Source: Neobacillus muris (lineage in GTDB: Bacteria > Bacillota > Bacilli > Bacillales > Cytobacillaceae). Taken from it: a stretch of 64,000 nucleotides of DNA. Positions 43,625 through 54,285 of this stretch are shown in pieces; the first letter of the stretch is position 1; the number at the start of each line of letters is the position of its first letter. The notes below the pieces were generated by a model, which was not told the origin of the DNA, did no database searches, and saw only the letters and a list, made by a program, of their open reading frames with translations. Position numbers and translations under genes: made by a program. The DNA is taken from assembly GCF_943193175.1 (NCBI RefSeq), contig NZ_CALPDF010000015.1:22185-86184 (forward strand), written 5' to 3'.

Positions 43625-45046
43625 TTATCCTCTTGTCATTTGTTTTACCAATATTAACGATGCTTTAATGGCTTTTCTCTGGAAGAATAAATACAAACCG
43701 TAACCAGCAAGATAAACCATTAGCCCCATCCAAGATGCCATAAACCAGCCAGCGAAAATAAAAATAACCGTCATGGCCATTTCAAGAAACGTGTCTTTAA
43801 ACACAGATACCTGAAGGAATTTTGATAAATAGAACTCCGCCAAAGCACTGCGGAAAGCTAATAGAGCCACAATCGATACAATTGCTAAGGAAAGATTCTT
43901 AAAGGCCAAGGTGAACAGCAGTGTAAGAATGATGCTCAAAACGACCGATGCTACATTAATGCCAAGCATTAACTTTTCTTTTCGCAATGTTTTGAGATAG
44001 GTGTTTATTAGCAACGCCATTTTTCCTTCATAAATACACATTGGAAATAATAGCGCCATGAACATGAGCCCTTCCTTATATTGTGGCAGCCAAGCTGGTA
44101 AAATAACTGATAAAGGGTAGTAAACGACAAGCAGGCCCAGTAAAGGGACCATCAGAAAGATCCTCATCGCAGTAAAAATAGTTGGCAGCTTTTCTTCGCT
44201 TGTCCGCCTTAAGACCGGGAACATAACAATACCAACCGCATTGATAAATACCATCATCAGACTTGAAACACTCAAGACTAACGAGACTTTTCCAAATGTT
44301 GCAACGTCCCATGTCCGTTCAATCCCAAAACGAACAACTCCAATAATAAACATGCTAGCAATATTAGCAAACATCAATTTGATCCCTACACTAATATTGT
44401 TTAACATTTCTTTAATATTAAAATAGAACACAGATATTTTTTTAAAAACCATCTCTTTACAGCAGTATGCAGCGTACAAAAGGGTCGCGAATTTACCAAT
44501 TATATCAGCAATAATTAATAACTTGAATTCTCTGATGCCGATTAATAAAAAGCACAAGATTAAAACACAGTAAATAACTCGTTCCCATAATGTTATTTGA
44601 GCGTACTCTTTAATCCGGTTAGTTCCCTCTAAAACAAAAAGAAGCATGAGCCTCACATTAACAATTAACATACACAATGCAGTAATGTTAAAAATGAATA
44701 AACGATTAGCATCCGAACTAAAAATAGTTGATATTCCTATGATAACCGCACCAATGATCACCTGAAAGATGACCAGCATCCAAAACTGCGAGAAAAATAA
44801 CTCTTTATTTAAGTCCTTATATTCTTTTCCACCGTATCTCAAGTATATCCCGTCATTCCACCCAAAGTGCAAAAAACCCACATAGGATGAATAAAAAAGA
44901 TATAACTGCCAATAGCCATAATCTTCTACACCAATCAACTTTGGTACAATTAAAATTAATACGGTTGAAATGATTAATGATATGAGATTGGATGACAGGG
45001 TGTATGAAAAGTTTTTAATAAAAGTAATTGCCTTATTATTCAACAT
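43625..45046 (-). CDS. Wzx-type polysaccharide flippase
   Basis: A 473-residue MATE/MOP-superfamily membrane protein with 12-14 hydrophobic helices. Seen are an N-terminal FSYTLSSNLISLIISTVLILIVPKLIG, GVEDYGYWQLYLF, and a central pair of helices with FGIERTWDVATFGKVSLVLSVSSL. Such proteins move undecaprenyl-diphosphate-linked repeat units across the membrane. It is the likely flippase for the chain started by TagO and extended by the GT2 enzymes. GAGGGATGA leads into the start. Same strand as two GT2 genes upstream. Confidence 0.87.
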   Translation of the reverse strand: MLNNKAITFIKNFSYTLSSNLISLIISTVLILIVPKLIGVEDYGYWQLYLFYSSYVGFLHFGWNDGIYLRYGGKEYKDLNKELFFSQFWMLVIFQVIIGAVIIGISTIFSSDANRLFIFNITALCMLIVNVRLMLLFVLEGTNRIKEYAQITLWERVIYCVLILCFLLIGIREFKLLIIADIIGKFATLLYAAYCCKEMVFKKISVFYFNIKEMLNNISVGIKLMFANIASMFIIGVVRFGIERTWDVATFGKVSLVLSVSSLMMVFINAVGIVMFPVLRRTSEEKLPTIFTAMRIFLMVPLLGLLVVYYPLSVILPAWLPQYKEGLMFMALLFPMCIYEGKMALLINTYLKTLRKEKLMLGINVASVVLSIILTLLFTLAFKNLSLAIVSIVALLAFRSALAEFYLSKFLQVSVFKDTFLEMAMTVIFIFAGWFMASWMGLMVYLAGYGLYLFFQRKAIKASLILVKQMTRG

Positions 45047-45102
45047 TCATCCCTCATCATTACAACATTTTTTCTTTTTATAGCAGCATCTATACACCGA
45101 AT

Positions 45103-46038
45103 CTACGTGCATTTAATAAAATGCAGCCACGTCTTTCTTAGATAAGCCAAATAGTCTTTTCCTGTGAGATTATAGCGCTTTCTGATTTTTTTCATAATCG
45201 GGGTGATCGCACGGTCCATATAAATAAAAAACAGCCCTAGGAAATTCAATTGATGATATTTAGATAGGAAATACAATTCACTTTTCACCATCTCAGTATC
45301 AACAAATAAATTATCCTTACCAGTTGTCAGCCCATGATGATGTACAATCTTAGCATTTGGCAAATAGTAAGCTTTGCACCCTGCCGTATGCATTTTATTG
45401 GATAGAATATCTTCTTCGTAATATAAAAACGTATTTTCATCAAAAAAGCCTACTTTTTCCCACATCTCTCTCGTTGCCATAAAACAGCAGCCGGAAAATT
45501 TATATATAGGGATCGGGACATCTTTAATGGAAGCGGCTTGCAGGTAATATTCCTGCTCATAGTTCATTTTTGCCTTTGAGGAGGCAAAATTGCTTAGCTT
45601 CGTATTATATAAAAAATAATCCGAAGTTTTTATTGGCTTTAAGGTTGGCAGATTTTGCAGATCACCTTCTGGCGACAAAATGTATGGGGCTGCAACGGAA
45701 GCATCCTCATGTTCATTTAAAAAAGTATACATGCGTTCTATGCTCTCATCTAAAAAAATTACATCGTTATTGGTAATGGCAATGATGTTATGGCCGTCAT
45801 TCATAGCAGCCTTAATACCAGTATTATTCCCCCTGGCATACCCTAAATTTTCGGACTGGATCAGTACTACATTTTTATTTTCATGATATTGTTCATTAAG
45901 TCTTTCAAAGGAATCATTAGGTGAACCATTATCAACAATATAAATGGTATAATTTTGCTTACACGTTTCAAAAATGGAATCCACACAACGGAACGTCATT
46001 TCCCATGTGTTGTAATTTAAGATAACAAAGGCAATCAT
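45103..46038 (-). CDS. GT2 glycosyltransferase
   Basis: A 311-residue family 2 enzyme: MIAFVILNYNTWEMTFRCVDSI, YIVDNGSPNDS, GYARGNNTGIKAA, the AITNNDVIF acidic motif near 95, GCCFMATREMWEKVGFFDE near 195 and FLYYEEDI. These are typical of sugar transferases acting on polymer precursors. The start was moved to the ATG at 46038, where GGAG lies 8 bases upstream; an in-frame ATG at 46062 overlaps the previous gene region with no site. The sugar is not predictable. It sits between another GT2 and the flippase. Confidence 0.87.
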   Translation of the reverse strand: MIAFVILNYNTWEMTFRCVDSIFETCKQNYTIYIVDNGSPNDSFERLNEQYHENKNVVLIQSENLGYARGNNTGIKAAMNDGHNIIAITNNDVIFLDESIERMYTFLNEHEDASVAAPYILSPEGDLQNLPTLKPIKTSDYFLYNTKLSNFASSKAKMNYEQEYYLQAASIKDVPIPIYKFSGCCFMATREMWEKVGFFDENTFLYYEEDILSNKMHTAGCKAYYLPNAKIVHHHGLTTGKDNLFVDTEMVKSELYFLSKYHQLNFLGLFFIYMDRAITPIMKKIRKRYNLTGKDYLAYLRKTWLHFIKCT

Positions 46039-46073
46039 TTTTTCAACTCCAGATTGTTCCATAGTTCACTGCT

Positions 46074-47054
46074 CTATAGGTCTTTCTTAATTTTATCCCA
46101 ATATAAGCGATAAAAATTCACCAAGATTTTAGGTGAAATAACCGCCATCGTTAAAAGTATTTTCTTCTTTCGATTATATCCATCTTTAAATAGTAATGGT
46201 TTTAATTTGCTCCGGTCTACATCAATTAAATAATTATATTGGTTCTTTTCATCTTTGAAATATTTGTCCATATTGATATATAACATCAGACCAGTTAAAA
46301 ACCATTCCGCATATACTTCATTTGCTATGCTTGGATAGTTTTCAAGATAGAATAAATACATATTTTCTCTAACTTCATACTCATCCAACCGCTTTTTGGA
46401 AAAGTCTTTTCGCATCGTACTTTGGTCATTATATCGGTAATAATAGAATGCCTGGCCTGTGTAATAGATGCGATTGGCCTGATGAATAATTCTATAGGCA
46501 AAATCCATGTCTTCAAGGATATACCCTTCTTTAAATCGAATTCCTTTAAATAATTCCTTCCTATATAATTTATTACAGGGGCTAAATGTAAGTCTTTCAT
46601 TTAAGTATAGTTCATGCATGGCAGAATTTCTGTCAAACAATTCATCAGTGGTGTTATTACTATATAAATGGCCTGTAGAATCTTTGCTAAATTGCATTAA
46701 ATTGCATGCTGTAATCTCAGCATCTGTTTCAATAGCTTTTGTATACAATGTGTTATACATATCTTGGTGAATCCAGTCATCACTATCAACAAACCCAATA
46801 TAATGACCCTTTGCTGCCTCAATTCCCTTATTTCTAGCCGATGATTGCCCGCCATTTTCTTTATGAATAACAAAAATTCTTTTATCCTTTTTAGCAAATT
46901 CATCACAAATAAAACCACTGCGGTCAGTTGAACCGTCATTGACTAATATAATTTCAAAATCTGTAAAAGTTTGATTTAATATACTTTCAATGCAGGGTTG
47001 AATGAAATTTTCAACATTATATACAGGGACTATAATACTTATTGTAGGATTCAT
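46074..47054 (-). CDS. GT2 glycosyltransferase, EpsH/EpsJ-like
   Basis: A 326-residue enzyme with ISIIVPVYNVENFIQPCIESILNQT, LVNDGSTDRSG, KENGGQSSARNKGIEAA and the metal-binding GFVDSDDWI near residue 95, the signature of EpsH/EpsJ-type glycosyltransferases that use UDP-sugars. An EDMDFAYR motif is near 180. A basic C-terminal region (NRKKKILLTMAVISPKILVNFYRLYWDKIKKDL) may attach it to the membrane. GGAGAGAAG precedes the start. Confidence 0.88.
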   Translation of the reverse strand: MNPTISIIVPVYNVENFIQPCIESILNQTFTDFEIILVNDGSTDRSGFICDEFAKKDKRIFVIHKENGGQSSARNKGIEAAKGHYIGFVDSDDWIHQDMYNTLYTKAIETDAEITACNLMQFSKDSTGHLYSNNTTDELFDRNSAMHELYLNERLTFSPCNKLYRKELFKGIRFKEGYILEDMDFAYRIIHQANRIYYTGQAFYYYRYNDQSTMRKDFSKKRLDEYEVRENMYLFYLENYPSIANEVYAEWFLTGLMLYINMDKYFKDEKNQYNYLIDVDRSKLKPLLFKDGYNRKKKILLTMAVISPKILVNFYRLYWDKIKKDL

Positions 47055-47267
47055 TAAGTTCTTCTCTCCATTGAATCTTAGTGTGATATTCTAAGCCATG
47101 TTATTTAACAGGTACTGAAATACATTCCCCTTATTAAACAAATGGTATTATAGCATAGATGTAACCACAAACGAAGTGCTTATGAAATGTCTCACACTTA
47201 ATTGGCCATAAACTCAGAAGTAAAAAAAATTGGGATCCTATCACCAATTTTTTCATAAAATATCCCA

Positions 47268-48617
47268 TTATTCCAGTGTGTACAAAGTATTTAAAAATGA
47301 TAATAATGCCAAAATAAGTAGAATTATTTTTATAATAGTACCATATTTATTTAATCTCACCTTAACGATTTCCACATATAAGAATACCGAGCAAATTAGG
47401 AATGCAAAGTACATAAATATAAATGTTCTTTCTACTGAAGCCCAAATTGTTGGTGAAAATGCCATTAACAACCTAGATCCAAATCCAAGTAAAATAATAA
47501 AAATAGTTACAATAGAATATTTTTTATCGGAAAAAACCAAGAATAATGAAACTAATATTGATAAAAAAACTAAACTTAAAATAATATCAGGGATCCAGCT
47601 TATAATAGAAACAAAATTCACACCTGTTCCATACTGAGTCATAGAATTCTTAATCTCAAAAAACCCTGGAAATAGCCCTCCTAAAACAGGACTAAGCAAA
47701 CCAAAAATCAGGCTAGAAGTTATTGGAACGAAAGCAATCCATTGATATGTTTTATTCTTTTGAGTAGTCATCATACCTATCATTAATAATAAACTAAAAA
47801 CTATAAAGATAACATTGGGCTTCATTACAAATTCAAACCAAGAAGAGGAGAATCCCATCTCGATTTTTCTTATGAATGAAATGTTATTATAATCAGGAAA
47901 CCATCTTCCTACTTCACTGATTTTTCTTATTTCATTACCCGGTGTTGTTAAAATGAATAGAATACTCATTAAACATATTATTGTTTGTATGAATAAAAAT
48001 CCGTTCATTTTTTTGTTGAAAAATAAATAAATTGATACCATCAGATAAACAGCAAAAAGTATGGCAGACATTTGTTCCTGGTTAGCAGAAAAAATCAATG
48101 CTGGAATATAGAGTAAATACTCATACCAAAATATTTTTTCATTAAACAAAGTTTTCTTAATAGGGATCATAGCTATTAAACCAAAAGATAATGGCCAAAG
48201 GTAATTTAAAGTAGTTGCCATCCAACCTGCAGACCCCATATGTGTAAAAGGATACATAAATAGCAAACCTATAATGATCCAATTAGTGGCTCTTTCATGA
48301 TGAGAAGGCACCAATTTGGATATACTTACGGCACCTAGAATGATTATAGCTGTATCAAGGATACGCCATAATGGTTCTAGATGTACCAATATAACAAGTA
48401 AAGCTTCTATGAAAATTCTTGATGACCAACTGTGATATCGATCATTTAAAAATGAAATCATATTTGAATTTCCCTCTTGGAGAATGGGATAGAACATTTC
48501 TTTATCGTCCCCCCAGCCTAGATTAATGCATGTATGTATGATAAACATTCCAATGCCTAAAATAACAAATGGAAAGTACTTCCATTTGATTAGAGATTTA
48601 ATTTTTAGGAATTCCAT
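47268..48617 (-). CDS. DUF6056-like polytopic membrane protein, copy 2
   Basis: A 449-residue protein with about 12 helices, paralogous to the one at 32242: an early GWGDDKEMF acidic motif, DRYHSWSSRIF near 58, TTLNYLWPLSFG near 135, ANQEQMSA near 175 and TTPGNEIRK near 222. The order and spacing of these motifs match copy 1, although overall identity is low. A GT-C-like role with lipid-linked sugars is possible but unproven. AAAGGAGGAGAG precedes the start. Likely first gene of the GT2-GT2-Wzx-YfhO-GtrA transcript. Confidence 0.7.
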   Translation of the reverse strand: MEFLKIKSLIKWKYFPFVILGIGMFIIHTCINLGWGDDKEMFYPILQEGNSNMISFLNDRYHSWSSRIFIEALLVILVHLEPLWRILDTAIIILGAVSISKLVPSHHERATNWIIIGLLFMYPFTHMGSAGWMATTLNYLWPLSFGLIAMIPIKKTLFNEKIFWYEYLLYIPALIFSANQEQMSAILFAVYLMVSIYLFFNKKMNGFLFIQTIICLMSILFILTTPGNEIRKISEVGRWFPDYNNISFIRKIEMGFSSSWFEFVMKPNVIFIVFSLLLMIGMMTTQKNKTYQWIAFVPITSSLIFGLLSPVLGGLFPGFFEIKNSMTQYGTGVNFVSIISWIPDIILSLVFLSILVSLFLVFSDKKYSIVTIFIILLGFGSRLLMAFSPTIWASVERTFIFMYFAFLICSVFLYVEIVKVRLNKYGTIIKIILLILALLSFLNTLYTLE

Positions 48618-48969
48618 TTTCTCTCCTCCTTTGCAACTTATAATTATACAAATTATTTACATATTATTTTAATCAAATACTATTACGATATTCCAAGGCT
48701 AAATGAATCATGGACCATAGTAAAGGTGTCCCGAATTGATTCGAGACACCTCAATTTTCGTAACCAATAAAAGCACTTTTTTTAACAGCTTAGCTTTTTT
48801 TCGGCTCAAGTTTGCCGAATGTCAGCTGCAGATGTAACAAATATTGTCTATGTTTGGCTCGCAGAATTGAATCTGCACCAAATGCCTAATAAATTTTTTT
48901 GCTATTCTAATTTACACTAACAATGATTTCTACTGCAAGAGTGTTATTTTGGAGATCAGCAGTTACATG
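48618..48969. other. Intergenic region with galU terminator
   Basis: A 352-base gene-free stretch. A near-perfect hairpin, AGGTGTC-C-CGAAT / ATTCG-A-GACACCT, at 48724-48751 is probably the galU terminator, although the following T-run is weak. The remainder (48760-48960) has AT-rich sequence and no gene that I can support. Confidence 0.5.
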
Positions 48970-49842
48970 TTAATATTCCTCAATTTTTTGTGCCATGAAT
49001 TTTAATAATTCCTCTCTTAATTCCTCGTTCTCAAGTGCAAATTCAATTGTGGTTTCAATAAACCCTAGCTTTTCACCCACATCGTATCTTTTGCCCTCAA
49101 ATTCATAAGCAAAAACACGTTGAATTTGGTTTAAATTCTGTATAGCGTCGGTTAACTGAATCTCACCGCCTGCTCCTACTTGCTGCTTCTCTAAAAACAT
49201 AAAAATTTCCGGAGTGAAAACGTATCTTCCGATAATCGCCAAATCGGAGGGTGCTGTACCTAATTGAGGCTTCTCAACAAAATTACGAACTTGATAAGAC
49301 CGGCCATTTTGGCCAATTGGATCAATAATTCCGTATCTGTTTGTTTCTTCGTCCGGTACCCGCTTCACACCAATTACAGAAGAATGAGTTCTGTCATAAA
49401 CATCGATCAGCTGTTTTAAACACGGAGTTTCTGCCTGGACAATATCATCACCAAGTAAAACCGCAAACGGTTCATTTCCAATAAAATTCCTTGCACACCA
49501 AACAGCATGCCCTAATCCTTTTGGTTCCTTTTGCCTGATATAATGAATATCGGCCATCTTGGAGGGCTCCTGAACTTTTTCCAATAAATCAAATTTCTTT
49601 TTATCTAAAAGATTTTGTTCCAGTTCATAGGCATAGTCAAAGTGGTCCTCAATCGCTCTTTTTCCTTTACCTGTCACAATGATTATATCTTCTATTCCCG
49701 ATTCCACGGCTTCTTCTACTATGTATTGGATCGTAGGTTTATCAACAATTGGCAGCATTTCTTTTGGCATGGCTTTTGTTGCTGGCAAGAATCGTGTACC
49801 AAGACCAGCTGCTGGAATAATTGCCTTTCTTACTTTTTTCAT
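48970..49842 (-). CDS. gtaB: UTP-glucose-1-phosphate uridylyltransferase
   Basis: A 290-residue GtaB/GalU making UDP-glucose, used for teichoic acid glucosylation and glycolipid anchors. Seen: [28 protein letters not shown] at 9-36, [24 protein letters not shown] near 105, LLGDDIV near 130, and the catalytic-lysine segment NFVEKP near 188. AAGGGTGAAG precedes the start. gtaB is also near the teichoic acid genes in B. subtilis. It is its own unit here. Confidence 0.96.
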   Translation of the reverse strand: MKKVRKAIIPAAGLGTRFLPATKAMPKEMLPIVDKPTIQYIVEEAVESGIEDIIIVTGKGKRAIEDHFDYAYELEQNLLDKKKFDLLEKVQEPSKMADIHYIRQKEPKGLGHAVWCARNFIGNEPFAVLLGDDIVQAETPCLKQLIDVYDRTHSSVIGVKRVPDEETNRYGIIDPIGQNGRSYQVRNFVEKPQLGTAPSDLAIIGRYVFTPEIFMFLEKQQVGAGGEIQLTDAIQNLNQIQRVFAYEFEGKRYDVGEKLGFIETTIEFALENEELREELLKFMAQKIEEY

Positions 49843-50030
49843 TCCATCTTCACCCTTTTTCCCTTTTTACTTTCCTATGTAAAAAGATCTTTATTTTTAT
49901 TTATTATGTTCATGGCTTTGCACTTCGAATCCTACTGCTTCTTATTTTACTATAAATTTATTCTACTTAATATTAATTTGTGAATGAAAAGGATTAACCC
50001 TTTTTATTTCAATAATAGCTATCAATGGAA

Positions 50031-50076
50031 AACAGCTGACCTAAAAGCAATTTATATGCCCTCAAGATCAGCTGTT
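50031..50076 (-). terminator. Probable terminator after the nucleotidase gene
   Basis: AACAGCTGA (50031-50039) pairs with TCAGCTGTT (50068-50076) over a 28-base loop; the minus strand ends in TTTTCC. The long loop makes it weaker than the others. Confidence 0.55.
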
Positions 50077-50094
50077 TTTTTAAACTTATTTTAA

Positions 50095-53000
50095 CTAAGC
50101 ATTTAACCTGCGTTTTCTAAAAATAAGTGAAACCACTCCAGCTAGCAGGACAATGAGTCCAATCACTAAATAGTTGTAACTATTTGTCGCTGTGGAAGGC
50201 AGATTATTGCCGGAAACATTGGATGGCTCCCCTTTTGCGGTTCCATTATCAGTTGGGTCAATCGTATCCCCTGGAGCTTCAGGATTGTCTGGAGTTGCTG
50301 CATCAGCAAGCTGAATTCTTCCCTCAATTTGAGCAGAAATTGGCTGTTTTTGCGCTTTTACATACTCAACAGATGCATCTAAGTCCGACATCCAAGTTTC
50401 ACGATTTGTGCCAGATTTCAGGATGGTGAAACCATCACCGCCATCAGCCATAAAGTTATTAACAGTCACCGTATATTCAGCTTTTGGATCAATTTTCTTG
50501 CCATTTGGAAGGAAAATGTCCAGTACCTTTTCACCGTTAGGCAATTTTTCTGACCAAGTATAACGGAGGCCGGAAATTTGCATAATCCGATTTTGGGTTT
50601 CTTGGAACTGCTGATTTAACAAAGTTCTTACTTGCTCGCCCGTCAGTGTCATGGTCACAATATCATTACCAAATGGCTGGATGGCAAATAATTCGCCCCA
50701 TGTAATTGGGCCTTTATTCAGATCGTTGCGGATACCGCCAATGTTCATGAAGGCAAAGTCTGTATCAGTAGCCGCGCGCATGCCGTCGGCAATCAGGTTT
50801 CCAAGAGCCGTCTCGCCTGCTTTATTAGCTGTACGGGTAATATCAGCAGATGCTTCACCCACCACTTGTTCTGTAATCGGCGCAATGTCCGCCTGGTACT
50901 GAGCAAGTTCAGCTTTAATTTGGGCATCAGGTGTAATGCCATCATGGAACGTGGATACAACCTCAGCCTTCTTAGCCACGATATCCTTTGAGACTGGATC
51001 AATTACTAAGTCAACATCAGAGAATGCTGTACCATATGAATAAGATTGTACAAGCAATTTTCCGTCTACAGTCGAATTTAAGTACTTGTGGTCATGTGCC
51101 CCAAAAATTACGTCTACCTCATCATCAACCGCATTTGCAATATCCACTACTCTGCCTGTTGGATTAGAACCATCAGCAGCAGAAGTTCCAGGATCATGTG
51201 CAAGGACAACAATAGACTCAACACCCTGCGCTTTTAACTCTGCTGTATATTTATTGATGGCGTCTACTTCATCTGTGAATTTGACACCTTTTGTTCCGCT
51301 GGCAGTAACGATACTTGGTGTTTCCGTGGTTACTACCCCGATAAAGCCAATTTTTACTCCATCAATTTCTTTAATGACATATGGGTCAAGAATTGTTTTC
51401 CCCGTATTTTCGTAGACCACATTTGCCGCAACATAAGGGAAATCAGCCCCTTCAAAGGTGCCATATTTTTCAACTGTCGCATTATGCGGTCCGCCATTGA
51501 TCAGGCGCAGCATTTCAGCAACACCTTCGTCAAATTCATGGTTGCCGATTGTGCCAATATCAAAGCCAATTTCATTGAGGAAACGAATAGTCGGCTCATC
51601 CTGCAATAAAGCAGATACCGGACGGCTGGCCCCAACGGCATCCCCTGCTTGAAGCATAATGGTATTTGGATTCGTAGCTTCTCTTTGTTTTAAGTATGCT
51701 GCCAAGTACTCGATTCCGCCAACATCTTTGCCACTGACTTTTGTTGTGTAATCTAATTGTCCATGTAGGTCATTTATGCCTAGCAATTGAACATGTACTT
51801 TGTTCTTAAAGGTATAGACACCCCAAGTGCCGGAACTGTCCGTTTCAGTTGTAAGAGCACTGATATTTTCAGACTGGTCGGCATATACCTTTGCCTCAGG
51901 GGCAGATCTAAAGGTTAACTGGACCGTATCATTGACAGGAGCTATTGACCAGTTATTATCTGCACTTGGATTCACGACTCCTTGCTGCTGGATATAGTTG
52001 ATCAGCACTTGACGGCTTTCATCAGGTGAATTGATCACGACTTTTGCACCCCCGCCTTTAAGGCCTGGGAAGTTGCCGCCTCCGCCTGCACGGTAATTAT
52101 TGGTAGCCACAACGAACTTTTGGTCATCCCTTACCGGTGTTCCATCAGGCATCTTTAAATCTACAATCCGGTGAGAGTCTGGGTTCAATAAATCCCCATT
52201 TGAAGCATACCTCGGCTTCTTGGTAATATCGATTTGATAGTTAACCCCATCAATTACATCATAGTTATAGGATGGGAATGCTTCCTCAATAATATTTTGC
52301 GGCTGTACATCGTCAGGATTGACAGTTTTGAACTGCCCAGCCGACATTTCCAGCCATTCTCTTACCTGAGCCCCAGTCATTTCGACCGCTTTAAGGGTAT
52401 TCGGATACAAATATAAGTCATTTGCACTCTTAATTGAAAGATCCCCGGCAGCAATGTTCGTATAATAGCTTGGGCCGCTTCTTCCGCCTGCTTTAAATGG
52501 GGCGCCAGCTGATAAGACCGGAACATCCTTATACTCTGGAAGCTTTTCATCAATCCATTTTTTCACATAAGAAGTCTGCGCATTGTTAACAATTTGAATG
52601 GTAGGGTCATCTTGGACTTGTGCAAAATAGCTGTACAATGGGGCAGAAGTTTTCCCGATTGTTCCACGCACATAGGCTAGAGTGCCCTCATGCTCAGGCT
52701 CAACATCCGCAACAATGGCTGGATCCTCAACTGTATCGGCAGCAACTGGGCGGTTTACGGATTTAGAGGCAGCTTTATCCACCGTCCATTTCCCATCCTG
52801 CTGAACAAGAGCCAAATCAAGCACTCCAAGGTTGTTGCCCCAATAACCGGCCTCCACTGCAGGCGTGCTGTTAATATGTCCATTTTCGTTATCCATACCA
52901 GGTTTGCCTGTAAATGAGGCATCACCTGGGAAGTTAACATGGGCATGTCCAAACAGAAGGGCATCAATTCCAGCAACTTTACTTAATGAATAAACAGCAT

Positions 53001-53802
53001 TTTCTGCCTCTTCCTGGCCATCATTAGTGACATCACAGCCGGAATGGGCGATGGCGACAATCACTTCTGCCCCCTTATCTCTCATCTCTTGAACATATTT
53101 TTCAGCTGTTTTTACGATATCTTTTACAATAACTTTCCCTAAAAGGTTATCGCGGTCCCAGTTCAAGATTTGCGGCGGGGCAAATCCTACAACTCCCACT
53201 TTCACTGTACTTTTGTTGCCTGAAGCGTCGGTGATTTCTTTATTAAGAATTTCATATGGAGTGAAATAGTTTACATCATTATCAGGATTATTATCCCCGT
53301 CATCTTTATAGATATTGGCATTGACAATAGGGAAATCAGCTTTATCTGTAACTTGTTTTAGATAGTCCAAACCATAATTAAATTCATGGTTTCCAACGAT
53401 TCCCGCGTCATAGTCTAAGTAATTCATCGCTCTAATAATTGGATGGGTATCATCTGCGCCTAATGGTTGAACTTTGGCAACATAATCTGCCAGCGGGTTC
53501 CCCTGAATCAAATCCCCTGCGTCAAATAGCATCGAGTTTGTTGCTTCAGATCTAGCTTGGTTAATTAATGTGGCCGTTTTTGCCAAACCAAAATTAACTC
53601 CATTCGCTGTATCTTGGTAATAATCATACGCTCTGACGTTAGAATGTAAATCGGTTGTTTCCAGAAGCCGTAGAGTGGCCGTTGTTCCAGTGACAGTCTC
53701 CGCTTTAACATTGTTTGAAACGGCTGGTGAAACCATTGTACTGAGCAGCAAAGCCGTGGCAGCTATTTTGCTGATAAAACTTAATTGTTTCTTTTTCTTC
53801 AT
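50095..53802 (-). CDS. yfkN: Sortase-anchored double 5'-nucleotidase/cyclic phosphodiesterase (YfkN-like)
   Basis: A 1235-residue wall protein made of two tandem nucleotidase units. A signal peptide (1-35) is followed by metallophosphatase 1 (TTDLHSN, DAGDLIQG, GNHEFNYG, HSGCD, GHAHVNF; about 45-330) and its 5_nucleotid_C domain (to about 610). Metallophosphatase 2 (INDLHGQLD, QAGDAVGAS, GNHEFDEG, AHDPG, GAHDHKY; about 660-920) and a second 5_nucleotid_C domain (to about 1140) come next. A Pro/Asp-rich linker leads to the sorting signal LPSTA, a helix and RKRR. B. subtilis YfkN hydrolyses 2',3'-cyclic nucleotides and nucleoside monophosphates. The start at MKKKKQ fits GGAAGGGTG upstream; the GTG three codons earlier is too close. 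Confidence 0.95.
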   Translation of the reverse strand: MKKKKQLSFISKIAATALLLSTMVSPAVSNNVKAETVTGTTATLRLLETTDLHSNVRAYDYYQDTANGVNFGLAKTATLINQARSEATNSMLFDAGDLIQGNPLADYVAKVQPLGADDTHPIIRAMNYLDYDAGIVGNHEFNYGLDYLKQVTDKADFPIVNANIYKDDGDNNPDNDVNYFTPYEILNKEITDASGNKSTVKVGVVGFAPPQILNWDRDNLLGKVIVKDIVKTAEKYVQEMRDKGAEVIVAIAHSGCDVTNDGQEEAENAVYSLSKVAGIDALLFGHAHVNFPGDASFTGKPGMDNENGHINSTPAVEAGYWGNNLGVLDLALVQQDGKWTVDKAASKSVNRPVAADTVEDPAIVADVEPEHEGTLAYVRGTIGKTSAPLYSYFAQVQDDPTIQIVNNAQTSYVKKWIDEKLPEYKDVPVLSAGAPFKAGGRSGPSYYTNIAAGDLSIKSANDLYLYPNTLKAVEMTGAQVREWLEMSAGQFKTVNPDDVQPQNIIEEAFPSYNYDVIDGVNYQIDITKKPRYASNGDLLNPDSHRIVDLKMPDGTPVRDDQKFVVATNNYRAGGGGNFPGLKGGGAKVVINSPDESRQVLINYIQQQGVVNPSADNNWSIAPVNDTVQLTFRSAPEAKVYADQSENISALTTETDSSGTWGVYTFKNKVHVQLLGINDLHGQLDYTTKVSGKDVGGIEYLAAYLKQREATNPNTIMLQAGDAVGASRPVSALLQDEPTIRFLNEIGFDIGTIGNHEFDEGVAEMLRLINGGPHNATVEKYGTFEGADFPYVAANVVYENTGKTILDPYVIKEIDGVKIGFIGVVTTETPSIVTASGTKGVKFTDEVDAINKYTAELKAQGVESIVVLAHDPGTSAADGSNPTGRVVDIANAVDDEVDVIFGAHDHKYLNSTVDGKLLVQSYSYGTAFSDVDLVIDPVSKDIVAKKAEVVSTFHDGITPDAQIKAELAQYQADIAPITEQVVGEASADITRTANKAGETALGNLIADGMRAATDTDFAFMNIGGIRNDLNKGPITWGELFAIQPFGNDIVTMTLTGEQVRTLLNQQFQETQNRIMQISGLRYTWSEKLPNGEKVLDIFLPNGKKIDPKAEYTVTVNNFMADGGDGFTILKSGTNRETWMSDLDASVEYVKAQKQPISAQIEGRIQLADAATPDNPEAPGDTIDPTDNGTAKGEPSNVSGNNLPSTATNSYNYLVIGLIVLLAGVVSLIFRKRRLNA

Positions 53803-54285
53803 CCGATACACCCTTCCCTTTCATTCATCTTTCTATAAATGGAAGAAATTCTAAAAAAAAGATCCCCCCCTTTTTCTGTTTCGGCAGTTCCTGTTAATCT
53901 AGCATCTATAATATTTAGACTTTAGGAATATTGTCGAATTTTTTGATTTGTTGCACTTCAATTATATATTTCTATATACCTATCGAAAAGATTAATCTCT
54001 TTTCTTTTTGTAAAATTTGTGTTACATAATCTTCCAAACAAATGACCAACTGGTCTAAAATCATCACTAAAGTGACAAAAAGCAAGATTTCTCGGGAAAT
54101 AACGGTAAATAAAGTCAATCCCAGTTCTATTGATTTTAGGAGAGGGGCCAATACAAATTGTACTATTTTTTTACAAATCTCTCCCTGATTATGATACATT
54201 GGTATTACAAATATTGGGGCGGCATTTGCTTTTAAAATACTTAATTGAAACTGGCCCCATGCATTATTGGAACGGAGACCTTATC
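53803..54285. other. Intergenic region, no supported gene
   Basis: A 483-base AT-rich stretch between divergent genes. A minus-strand frame at 53972-54199 is hydrophobic but has no ribosome binding site. A plus-strand frame opens at 54130 in line with the next gene but also lacks a site. I see no clear hairpin or RNA gene; promoters for both flanking genes must be here. Confidence 0.3.

Noticed and set aside
47230..47637. Plus-strand 135-residue frame
   Set aside because: It lies antisense inside the DUF6056-like gene and has no ribosome binding site.
53972..54199. Minus-strand hydrophobic 75-residue frame
   Set aside because: No ribosome binding site and it overlaps the likely promoter region of the next gene.
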